Shown here: positions 57,115 to 64,000 of the stretch, piece after piece
Layout: every line of letters begins with the position of its first letter
Position numbering within the stretch: the first letter of the stretch is position 1
NCBI GenBank assembly: GCA_945861705.1
Contig: CAMAVM010000009.1
Location: forward strand, 1 to 64,000
Reading direction: 5' to 3'
From: Methylomagnum ishizawai
GTDB taxonomy: Bacteria > Pseudomonadota > Gammaproteobacteria > Methylococcales > Methylomonadaceae
Length of the DNA stretch: 64,000 nt
Made by a program: the position numbers and the translations under genes
Notes under the pieces: model-generated
What the model saw: only the letters and a program-made list of their open reading frames with translations
Told to the model about the DNA's origin: nothing
Databases searched by the model: none

Positions 57115-57891
57115 ATGCAAATCAGACACCTACTATTCGCTTTTTTCGTAACATTTCTGCTTACTGCTTGTGCGGATTTTGGTGGGCAACCGCCAGCACC
57201 GGTATTTGGCGGACAAGCTGGAAATAATGGCGATGACCCGTATCTGGGTACGCCAGACAATCCAGTCCAACATCAGCCACCGCAAATCATAGTTACTAAA
57301 CCGCTTGAAGGCTTAGGTAAAGCGCCGGAAATGGTAGAGATTAAACCTGATTTGCCGCCGCCAGTAGCACCTGGCAGTGACCCCACGCAACCTCCTGAAA
57401 CGACTGATCCATTTGGAACTGATCCAACGGCGGAAACAGGAAACCTGCCGGAAACAGAGCCCCCTGCGGATCAACCAAAACCCGCAGAGATTGTTGCTCC
57501 GATAGCTCCTCCAGCTCCGGTAGTACCGAAAGCACCCGAAGCGTTAGTCCCATTAGAAACCTTTGCTCCACAAACTCCCGCTGTAGGATCGCTAGTTATG
57601 GCGGCTAATGAGAATAGCCAAGGCGGCAATCAGGATTCTGCCGTTGCATCTATCGAGCGGGCTATTCGCATTGAGCCTAGAAATGCGACTTTGTACTATA
57701 AATTGGCAGTATTGCGCTTAAAGCAATCAAAACCACGATTAGCAGAAGATCTTGCCAGAAAAGCCGCGCTTTTGGCGGTCAATGACAATACCTTGAAAAA
57801 ACACAGTTGGTTATTGATAGCGAATGCCAGGGAGTTGCAGAAGAACGTTGGTGGTGCTAAGAAAGCTAAGGCTGAAGCGGCTAAATACTGA
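57115..57891 (+). CDS. proline-rich TPR lipoprotein
   Basis: A 258-residue lipoprotein. The signal ends in the lipobox LTAC (Cys at residue 19). Residues about 25-155 are Pro/Glu-rich and low in complexity, with repeats such as PPAPV and APVVP. The C-terminal 80 residues look like TPR repeats (SVASIERAIRIEPRNATLYYKLAVLRLK-like). It precedes a BepA-like protease by 86 bases and may serve it in the outer membrane. The AGGGG ribosome site supports the ATG at 57115. Confidence 0.75.
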   Translation: MQIRHLLFAFFVTFLLTACADFGGQPPAPVFGGQAGNNGDDPYLGTPDNPVQHQPPQIIVTKPLEGLGKAPEMVEIKPDLPPPVAPGSDPTQPPETTDPFGTDPTAETGNLPETEPPADQPKPAEIVAPIAPPAPVVPKAPEALVPLETFAPQTPAVGSLVMAANENSQGGNQDSAVASIERAIRIEPRNATLYYKLAVLRLKQSKPRLAEDLARKAALLAVNDNTLKKHSWLLIANARELQKNVGGAKKAKAEAAKY

Positions 57892-57977
57892 TAGACAAAG
57901 ATGTTATTTAAGCGACTATTTACTATTGAGAATTTTGAAGTACTGGAACTAAGCTTACCTACAACAGTCCCATCGCC

Positions 57978-59435
57978 ATGAAATTCATTACCCCTCGTAT
58001 TATTTTAGCGTTGGTGCTGGTCGTCTTCCCTGTTACCTATCAGGCTGAACTTAATACTAAGATTGTCTTGCCCGATATGGGCGATTCTTCCGGTACTATC
58101 ATTACTCCCGCAGAAGAAAAGGAATTAGGCGAATATTTTTTCAGGAGCCTGCATTCCCAAATTACCATCAACCAAGATGCGGAAATTCAGGAATATATCC
58201 AAACCATCGGTCAAAAATTGGTGGCTAACAGTGACGGCCCTAGTTTGCCCTTCCATTTTTTTGTCGTGTTGGAAAACGACATCAACGCGTTTGCAGGACC
58301 AGGCGGCTATATTGGCGTTAATTCGGGTTTGATCGTCTTGACCGAAGCGGAAAGCGAACTGGCTTCGGTGATGGCACACGAAATTGCTCACGTCACCCAG
58401 AGGCATTTGTATCGTGCCGCAGAAGCTGCTGGGCGGCTTTCAGTGCCTACAATGGCAGCAACCCTGGCGGCGATACTGTTGGGTACACAATCACCCGCCT
58501 TGGGGCAAGCGGCAATAATGGCGATTATGGGTAGCAGCGTACAATTCCAGATTGATTTTACCCGTGAAAACGAAATGGAAGCAGATCGTGTGGGTATGCA
58601 AACTTTGCAAGAAGCCAGATACGACCCCCGCAGTATGCCGACGTTCTTTGAACGCTTGCAACAGTCCAGCCGCTATTATGGCAAGGATGTGCCGGAGTTT
58701 TTACGGACACATCCGGTCACTGCATCGCGTATCTCCGATACTCGTGGACGGGCAGAAACCTATCCATACAGACAATATCCAGATTCCTTAAGCTATCAAT
58801 TAATCCGTGCGAAACTCAAGGTTTTAGCCAGTAATGACGATGCTGCAACGACAAAACAGTTTCAATCTGGCTTAACACAAGGGACAAGTGAGCAACGGAC
58901 TGTCGCACGATACGGCACGGGTTTGGTGGCGCTTAAAGCGCAAAGATACAGTGAAGCGGAATCGATTTTTCAGCAATTAGCAAAACAAAATCCAGGGCAA
59001 TCGCACTATGCAAATGCGCTTGCGCGTACCGCCCTTGAGTCCAAAAATTATCGGCTTGCGTTAGCGCGGTATCAGCAACTCACCGAGCAATTTCCCAGTA
59101 ACGAAGCCATTAAGCTTGAATATATTACCGCTTTGGTGCGGTCTGGGGATTCTGTTACCGCCAAGAAGAATTTATCTGCTTTGCCTTATAAAACCCAAAG
59201 TCTTCCGGTTTATTATGAATTGATGGCGCAAGTCTATAACGATCTAAAACAATCCGCAGAATCCCATCGTTATTTGGCGGAATACTATTATGCGATGGGG
59301 CAAATTCAGGATGCGATCTTCCAGATCAGGTTGGCACAGCAATCAAAAGGGCTTAATCCGCAGTTGAGGGCTATACTTAGAGGAAGGCATGATTTCTTTT
59401 TGAACGAGCAAATTGAAGCCAGACGCGAGCAATAA
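57978..59435 (+). CDS. M48 family metalloprotease, BepA-like, with C-terminal TPR
   Basis: A 485-residue periplasmic protease. A signal peptide (residues 1-22) is followed by an M48 catalytic domain with HEIAH at residues 134-138 and a third ligand in FTRENEMEADRVGM; the C-terminal half is made of TPR repeats (SEAESIFQQLAKQNPGQSHYANALARTAL). This is the layout of BepA/YfgC, which controls outer-membrane protein assembly and LptD quality. The gene is complete and probably co-expressed with the TPR lipoprotein. Confidence 0.9.
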   Translation: MKFITPRIILALVLVVFPVTYQAELNTKIVLPDMGDSSGTIITPAEEKELGEYFFRSLHSQITINQDAEIQEYIQTIGQKLVANSDGPSLPFHFFVVLENDINAFAGPGGYIGVNSGLIVLTEAESELASVMAHEIAHVTQRHLYRAAEAAGRLSVPTMAATLAAILLGTQSPALGQAAIMAIMGSSVQFQIDFTRENEMEADRVGMQTLQEARYDPRSMPTFFERLQQSSRYYGKDVPEFLRTHPVTASRISDTRGRAETYPYRQYPDSLSYQLIRAKLKVLASNDDAATTKQFQSGLTQGTSEQRTVARYGTGLVALKAQRYSEAESIFQQLAKQNPGQSHYANALARTALESKNYRLALARYQQLTEQFPSNEAIKLEYITALVRSGDSVTAKKNLSALPYKTQSLPVYYELMAQVYNDLKQSAESHRYLAEYYYAMGQIQDAIFQIRLAQQSKGLNPQLRAILRGRHDFFLNEQIEARREQ

Positions 59436-59595
59436 ACAGTTAACACTTTCCTGAACCTAAGCTTAACAGGATCGTTTTTAGGTCAGCCTCTGCTTACAAA
59501 TTTAATAGATAACGATTTATCACCATTTGTAACTAACTGTAATAAAAAGTGATTTTTAAGGAAGTGTTAATTATTTTAAAAAATGACTTTTTTTG
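59436..59595. other. AT-rich gap downstream of the BepA-like gene
   Basis: No gene is seen here. TTAACACTTTCCT (59442-59454) has a near-inverted copy, AGGAAGTGTTAA (59560-59571), about 105 bases away, and CTGAACCTAA faces TTAGGTCAG, which may form a weak terminator for the protease gene. Confidence 0.4.
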
Positions 59596-59624
59596 TTGGA
59601 CAAGAGCGTTTTTTCAGATATACA
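59596..59624 (+). promoter_or_regulatory. strong-looking sigma70 promoter of the candidate RNA
   Basis: TTGGAC (59596-59601) and TATACA (59619-59624) are separated by exactly 17 bases, a near-ideal sigma70 pair. The start of transcription would fall near 59629-59632, just where a folded RNA domain begins and with no open reading frame behind it. Confidence 0.6.
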
Positions 59625-59628
59625 ATAG

Positions 59629-59815
59629 CCCCAGCTTTTCGGAGCGATGCCGGTTTAACCGTCGGTATAGAGGGGGAAATAGCCTTTTAGGCTATTGATA
59701 TATAACAATAATAAAAAAGTAATTCTGCTTGAGTTGAGTTGTGCAGGCGACACACAGTACAACGAAATAATAACTATAATAAAACTCAACATGCCCACTT
59801 TATGTGGGCTTTTTA
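59629..59815 (+). ncRNA. candidate structured small RNA, about 185 nt
   Basis: The transcript would begin with a three-way junction. CCCC (59629-59632) pairs with GGGG (within 59672-59676) and encloses two hairpins: GCUU-UUCG-GAGC (59634-59645) and AUGCCG/CGGUAU (59647-59668). A further stem, AAUAGCCU/AGGCUAUU, follows at 59678-59696, and GUUGAGUU (59733-59740) can pair with AACUCAAC (59783-59790). It ends in the terminator at 59793-59815. No conserved protein lies in it. Promoter, several stems and terminator together make a real RNA gene likely. I cannot assign it to a known family. Confidence 0.6.
59793..59815 (+). terminator. Rho-independent terminator of the candidate RNA
   Basis: GCCCAC-TTTAT-GTGGGC is a GC-rich six-base-pair stem directly followed by TTTTTA. 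This is the clearest intrinsic terminator in the window. Positions 59816-59973 hold no gene. Confidence 0.85.
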
Positions 59816-59973
59816 TTGCCTGTTGGTTTTGTAAAAAAGCCTTTAACCCCTGCCATTTCAAGCAGACTGCTATAACTGCAAGTTACTTAACTAGCAGTAT
59901 ATTTCATTCCATTATTAAATGACCTCATTAGATTTTCAATTTAATACGCCTGAAAATTAAATCCACGAATAAC

Positions 59974-60369
59974 CTACTTAACAAAGCATTGTTTTTCTGC
60001 ATAAGCCTCAGCTTCTTTCAGTTGTTTCCGTAAATCTTTGGATTGCTGAGGATCGCGGAACACGCCACCAGCCTCGCCAGGCGTACTTTTTAACATTGAG
60101 AAAGTCCTGGCTGCTTCGTAATCAGCAAAACTGAGTTTTCCAGCGATATTATCTATTTTGCAGCCACACGCATACTGGGTGATGAAGGTGAGTCCACCGT
60201 GCTGGGCTACGCAATTTAAGACGTATTCGACACGATCACGGGTGGGGTAGTCGTTCGTTTTCACGGCGGCTTGCACTTGTTCAGGTGCTTTTTCTGGGAT
60301 TGTGGTGCAGCCGATTAATGTAAATACCGTAACCAAGCTAAACATTAGAGATTTGTTGTGTGTTTTCAT
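59974..60369 (-). CDS. cysteine-rich lipoprotein of unknown function
   Basis: A 131-residue lipoprotein with a lipobox LIGC at residues 18-21. The mature part keeps four more cysteines (LNCVAQHGG, YACGCKI and KQCFVK), which could pair or hold a metal. A helical tail follows. I do not recognise the family. It is on the minus strand downstream of the DUF302 gene, with 46 bases between them. Confidence 0.65.
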   Translation of the reverse strand: MKTHNKSLMFSLVTVFTLIGCTTIPEKAPEQVQAAVKTNDYPTRDRVEYVLNCVAQHGGLTFITQYACGCKIDNIAGKLSFADYEAARTFSMLKSTPGEAGGVFRDPQQSKDLRKQLKEAEAYAEKQCFVK

Positions 60370-60415
60370 GAAGACTATTTTTCCTTTTAGTGGACATTTA
60401 TCGAGATTCTAAGGC

Positions 60416-60871
60416 TTATTCTTCCGCCGCAAAATCGACAATTTTTTTCAAAACCTGGTTCATTTTAACCGAAAACGCATCCAATGCTTTGTTGTCGGTG
60501 TCCGTGGGCAACAAATGAGTCCTGACGATGGTCTTATCTTGAAATTGGTAGGCGATTACATTGCAGGGCATGTGCCTGATGGCCTGTGGGGACATCAACA
60601 GTATGGTTTTGGCTTCGGTCAGGTTACAAAACTGGATGGTGTCGTATTCGGGGAAATTTTTGGTGCCACGGTCACGGATCACTTTGCCAACGCGGCTATG
60701 TCCGGTTATCCTGAAATTGTTTTCGGCGATGGCGATTTCAAGTTCCGCCAACACATCATCGTAAGGTTTGTGCGTTTCTACCTGATAATAAGACACAAAC
60801 TCACCTGCTGGTTGGGTAGCGCAGCCTGCAAAAAACAATAAGCTTGCGAAAATGATACAACGTGCAATCAT
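60416..60871 (-). CDS. DUF302 domain lipoprotein
   Basis: The start is set at ATG 60871 so that the product begins with a lipoprotein signal (MIARCIIFASLLFFAGC, lipobox FAGC); 17 codons upstream are also open. The remaining 130 residues resemble DUF302: YDDVLAELEIAIAENNFRITGHSRVG, EYDTIQFCNLTEAKTILLM and MPCNVIAYQFQDKTIVRTHLLP. Two cysteines in the domain are conserved in many members. The function is unknown. It is divergent from mobA with 39 bases between starts. Confidence 0.8.
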   Translation of the reverse strand: MIARCIIFASLLFFAGCATQPAGEFVSYYQVETHKPYDDVLAELEIAIAENNFRITGHSRVGKVIRDRGTKNFPEYDTIQFCNLTEAKTILLMSPQAIRHMPCNVIAYQFQDKTIVRTHLLPTDTDNKALDAFSVKMNQVLKKIVDFAAEE

Positions 60872-60910
60872 CTTACTAACACTCGTTAAATAGAAGCAGA
60901 GCTTAACATT

Positions 60911-61507
60911 ATGGACATGCAAACAAAAGTGACGGGCGTGATTCTTGCGGGAGGGCTTGCTCGGCGCATGAATAATCAGGACAAAGGCTTAATCAGCTTT
61001 AAAGGCCAGCCGATGGTGAGTTATGCCATTGCTGCAATGAGTACGATTGCAGGCCAAACTATCATCAATGCCAACCGAAATATCGTCGAATACCAGCAAT
61101 TTGGGTTACCAGTTGTCAGCGACCAAACAAACAATTTTGATGGCCCACTGGCAGGCGTATTGACGGCGATGCTATTTGCAGAAACGGGCGTATTGCTGGT
61201 CATGCCGTGCGACTCGCCCTTAGTTAAGGCGGGGCATCTGCAAAAATTGCTATCAACACGTGCAGAAAACGATGCCGATGTTGCGGTGGCCTTTGACGGT
61301 GAACGCTTGCACCCGGTTTTTTTGGCGATAAAAACGACATTAAGATCCAGCCTGCAAGAGTATTTGCTCAGTGGACAACGCAAAATCGACCTTTGGCTAG
61401 CACAACACAAAATGGTCAAAGCCGATTTCAGTGCCGAGCCGGAGATTTTTGTCAATATCAACACCCTAACGGAATTATCCGATTTAGAGGCGCAAGATGA
61501 AGGGTAG
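60911..61507 (+). CDS. mobA: molybdenum cofactor guanylyltransferase
   Basis: A 198-residue MobA. The nucleotide-binding loop VILAGGLARRMNNQDKGLISFKGQPM is at residues 10-35, with MPCDSPLV for metal binding and INTLTELSDLE near the end. It adds GMP to molybdopterin to make the bis-MGD form used by formate dehydrogenase and nitrate reductase. It overlaps fdhD by 11 bases, so the pair is dedicated to the formate dehydrogenase cofactor. Confidence 0.95.
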   Translation: MDMQTKVTGVILAGGLARRMNNQDKGLISFKGQPMVSYAIAAMSTIAGQTIINANRNIVEYQQFGLPVVSDQTNNFDGPLAGVLTAMLFAETGVLLVMPCDSPLVKAGHLQKLLSTRAENDADVAVAFDGERLHPVFLAIKTTLRSSLQEYLLSGQRKIDLWLAQHKMVKADFSAEPEIFVNINTLTELSDLEAQDEG

Positions 61508-62357
61508 GGCGCATCAATCAGGCCGACCAGAATCCTATCAACCCGACATGACCAACGCCGGGCTGGCTTTTTCCATGACTACGGTTGCCGTCGATGAAAA
61601 TGGAGAACCCCGTGATATAGAGCTGGTCGGGGAACGGGCATTGACCCTTTACGTCGATAAACAGGAAATAGTCACCTTAATGACGATGGGTACGCATCCC
61701 GAACTGTTAACCTTAGGCTATCTAAAAAACCAAGGCTTTTTCGACAATATCGGCGATATCAAAATAGTGCAGGTTGATTGGGCTACCGAAGCCGTAGCCG
61801 TTGTTACCCAACATCAAAATGAACAACTGGCAGAACAATTGACCCAGCAAATGGCACAACGTACCGTTACCACAGGTTGTGGGCAAGGCACGGTATTTGG
61901 CAAATTGCTGGAAAAACTGCAAGCCATCAAAATTCCAGCTTACGCCATCAAGCAATCCACGCTTTACGGCATGTTGGATGCGTTAAAAAACTATAACGAA
62001 GTGTATAAAACTGCCGGTGCGGTGCATGGTTGCGCTTTATGCAGCGGCACGAACATCGACTTTTTTATTGAAGACGTGGGCAGGCATAACGCCGTTGATG
62101 CCATCGCGGGTTATATGTGGCTGAACAATATTTCCGGTGACAATAAGATATTTTATACGACAGGCCGCCTGACTTCGGAAATGGTGATTAAGGTCTCGCA
62201 AATGGGCATACCCGTATTGCTGTCGCGTTCCGGTGCAACCCAAATGGGCCTGGAAATGGCGAAACAATCGGGCATCACGCTTATTTCACGCGCAAAAGGC
62301 AAACATTTTCTGGTGTTGAATGGCGTTGAGAATGTTGAGTTTGATGGAGCCGTCTGA
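61497..62357 (+). CDS. fdhD: formate dehydrogenase accessory sulfurtransferase
   Basis: A 286-residue FdhD. The active-site cysteines are C179 and C182 in the HGCALCSG loop; FFIEDVGRHNAVDAIAGY and IFYTTGRLTSEMV are further hallmarks. It passes sulfur from a cysteine desulfurase to the Mo-bis-MGD of formate dehydrogenase. In methylotrophs formate dehydrogenase completes C1 oxidation to CO2. It follows mobA with an 11-base overlap. The formate dehydrogenase genes themselves are not in the window. Confidence 0.96.
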   Translation: MKGRAHQSGRPESYQPDMTNAGLAFSMTTVAVDENGEPRDIELVGERALTLYVDKQEIVTLMTMGTHPELLTLGYLKNQGFFDNIGDIKIVQVDWATEAVAVVTQHQNEQLAEQLTQQMAQRTVTTGCGQGTVFGKLLEKLQAIKIPAYAIKQSTLYGMLDALKNYNEVYKTAGAVHGCALCSGTNIDFFIEDVGRHNAVDAIAGYMWLNNISGDNKIFYTTGRLTSEMVIKVSQMGIPVLLSRSGATQMGLEMAKQSGITLISRAKGKHFLVLNGVENVEFDGAV

Positions 62358-62463
62358 GCCAAAATAGGTACAGTTATTTGATATACGAGAGAAAGCGGAT
62401 TTAAGTGGCAGGAAATGAATAAATTTCCTAAGAAGTGAGGGGGTAATACCAAGTTATTTAATA

Positions 62464-62519
62464 AACGGTAAGATACAAATAAGAATCATTTGTATCTTAC
62501 CGTTCATTTGTATTATACT
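62464..62519 (+). promoter_or_regulatory. promoter with overlapping 17-bp perfect dyad upstream of porin
   Basis: AACGGTAAGATACAAAT (62464-62480) and ATTTGTATCTTACCGTT (62488-62504) are exact inverted copies around AAGAATC. A -35 like TTGTAT (62490-62495) lies inside the right arm, and TATACT (62514-62519) follows 18 bases later. A dyad on the -35 box suggests an operator, but it may also be a repeat or an RNA hairpin. The rest of the gap from 62358 shows no gene. Confidence 0.55.
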
Positions 62520-62556
62520 CTGTTCACCAGTTTTAATAATGAACGGAGAAATAGCT

Positions 62557-63966
62557 ATGAAGATTAACCGAATGGCACTTGCAAGTATTGCAGTAATAGT
62601 GCTGTTTACATTAAACGTACCCAGTTATGCCTTGGAAAAACCAAAAACAATGGATGATATGTGGAAGATTATCCAGGCACAGCAGCAGGAAATTCAGGCG
62701 ATGAAAGTACAAATGGCTAATGCACCAGTAAGCGATCACCCGCCGATTGCAGATGCGCCAGCTCCAAGCAACGTGAAAAATTTGGAGCGCAAAACCGACG
62801 TGTTAAGTCAGGAGGTTGAAAAGTTACGCACCAACCTGGCAATTCCGGAAGAAGCCAAATACAAAAGCGCTTATGGCTTAGGGCCTGCGGCATCGAAAAT
62901 TTATCAAGTTGGCAAAGGGTTATCTATAGGTGGGTATGGCGAAGCCAATTATCAAGCGAATGTCGGCGACAAGAAGAATAATGTCGATAATGCCGATATG
63001 GAACGCTTAGTGTTGTATGCCGGTTACAAATTTACCGATAACATCCTGTTCAATAGTGAAATTGAATTTGAACATGCGACGACTGGGGAAGGCTCAGAAG
63101 AAAAAGGTGAGGTGTCTGTTGAGTTTGCGGCACTGGATTTTTTCATTGATCCCTTGGCGAATATCAGGGCGGGTTTGGTGTTGATGCCGATGGGGTTTAT
63201 CAACCAGATTCATGAGCCGCCGTTCTTCTTTGGCAATAACCGCCCTGAAGTTGAGCGCCGCATTATTCCCAGTACTTGGCGCGAAATTGGTGTGGGTTTG
63301 TTCGGGCAAATCACGCCAGAGCTGACGTATACGACCTATGTGGTCAATGGCTTGAATGCGGCGGAGTTTAGTTCTAGCGGTATTCGTGATGGGCGTGGTA
63401 GCGGGAGCAATGCCAAGGCAGAAAATTTTGGCTATGTTGCTCGTATGGATTATGCGCCTGAGGTATTGCCTGGTGTGTCTGTTGGCGGTTCTGCTTATGT
63501 CGGAAATTCAGGGCAGAACCAAACCTTTGCAGGACAAACGCCGGATGTGTTAGTCCAGCTTTACGAAGCTCACGCCCAATGGAAATACCGGGGTTTAGAA
63601 TGGCGCGCATTAGGTTCATGGGGGCATGTTAACAACGCCGATCTACTAAGCGCCGAAAAAGGTGAAACCGTCGGTTCAGAGAATTACGGTTGGTACACTG
63701 AGGTCGGCTATGATGTTTTGCCGCTCATATTCAAGGATACAGCGCAGTATTTAGCACCGTTTTTCCGCTATGAACAATTTGATACGATTGCGACGGCACC
63801 GAATGGCTTTCTTGATAATGCGAATATGGACAGGCATATTTATCAGTTTGGTTTGCAGTACAAACCGATTCCTAATGTCGTGATTAAAGCGGATTATCGT
63901 AACATTGGTGCTAAAAAAGGCAGTGTGCCAGATGATTTCAACTTAGGCTTTGGCTTTATTTTCTAA
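62557..63966 (+). CDS. outer-membrane porin with N-terminal coiled coil
   Basis: The start is set at ATG 62557 because it begins a signal peptide (MKINRMALASIAVIVLF, cleaved near SYA) and has GGAG upstream; an ATG six codons earlier is possible. The 469-residue product has a short coiled coil (MWKIIQAQQQEIQAMKVQM and LERKTDVLSQEVEKL) and a beta-barrel of alternating hydrophobic strands ending in aromatic GFGFIF. It resembles phosphate-selective (OprP-like) porins. The ligand is unknown. The gene is complete; only about 34 bases follow it. Confidence 0.8.
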   Translation: MKINRMALASIAVIVLFTLNVPSYALEKPKTMDDMWKIIQAQQQEIQAMKVQMANAPVSDHPPIADAPAPSNVKNLERKTDVLSQEVEKLRTNLAIPEEAKYKSAYGLGPAASKIYQVGKGLSIGGYGEANYQANVGDKKNNVDNADMERLVLYAGYKFTDNILFNSEIEFEHATTGEGSEEKGEVSVEFAALDFFIDPLANIRAGLVLMPMGFINQIHEPPFFFGNNRPEVERRIIPSTWREIGVGLFGQITPELTYTTYVVNGLNAAEFSSSGIRDGRGSGSNAKAENFGYVARMDYAPEVLPGVSVGGSAYVGNSGQNQTFAGQTPDVLVQLYEAHAQWKYRGLEWRALGSWGHVNNADLLSAEKGETVGSENYGWYTEVGYDVLPLIFKDTAQYLAPFFRYEQFDTIATAPNGFLDNANMDRHIYQFGLQYKPIPNVVIKADYRNIGAKKGSVPDDFNLGFGFIF

Positions 63967-64000
63967 CGAAACCCTCAGTATTCCGTATAGATTTCACTTT

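Noticed and set aside
59655-59861. A 68-codon minus-strand frame across the candidate RNA
   Set aside because: It runs through the terminator and stems in antisense and lacks a ribosome site.

Overview
The window looks like chromosomal DNA of a methylotrophic gammaproteobacterium, most likely a methanotroph of the Methylococcales. The best direct clue is a trio at 54063-56861 (HisA-related protein, ATP-grasp ligase, H4MPT-linked C1 transfer protein) that is typical of organisms using tetrahydromethanopterin/methylofuran C1 transfer. The dksA-gluQ pair, bfd-bfr, scpAB-rluB and gammaproteobacterial-type PpnN, TrhO and FdhD fit this placement. No pmo, mxa or xox genes lie in the window, so methane use is inferred.

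Layout. 1-140: 5' end of an IS30-type insertion sequence. 146-2470: a three-gene module made of a truncated receiver-like protein, an MglA/Ras-like GTPase and a roadblock protein. 2759-3022: an apbE remnant. 3225-13711: a membrane spermidine-synthase-like protein, uvrB with vanZ, a DUF455 ferritin-like protein, a MacAB-like exporter split over two convergent transcripts, and ssb. 13871-19842: small metabolic genes, a RES-Xre toxin-antitoxin pair, galU, bcp, a VOC protein, an SDR and an HNH endonuclease beside two palindromic repeats. 20136-23885: yciO-like, M50 protease, scpA, scpB and rluB. 24290-28535: an MBL-fold protein, an orphan secretin-like protein and a SulP-carbonic anhydrase fusion. 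28861-37132: a glycogen/maltodextrin cluster, glgA-glgB divergent from glgC-GH57-malQ. 37288-44196: mdh, acs, gluQ-dksA, an aminotransferase, a rhodanese and a MOSC protein. 44493-50904: valS, ppnN, trhO and bfr-bfd with a Fur-like box. 51200-54060: copA-copB copper resistance. 54063-56861: the C1-cofactor genes. 57115-63966: a TPR lipoprotein, a BepA-like protease, a candidate structured small RNA, two lipoproteins, mobA-fdhD and a porin.

Functional links: GalU and GlgABC/GH57/MalQ handle storage and sugar-nucleotide carbon. MobA and FdhD serve molybdenum formate dehydrogenase, the last step of C1 oxidation. Bfr/Bfd and CopAB manage metals. Several families of palindromic repeats occupy the intergenic gaps, and one sits in frame inside valS. 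The items most worth a second look are the candidate RNA at 59629-59815, gluQ lacking a standard start codon, the IS30-truncated signalling gene, the in-frame repeat in valS, and a palindrome family with a shared core but copy-specific self-complementary arms.
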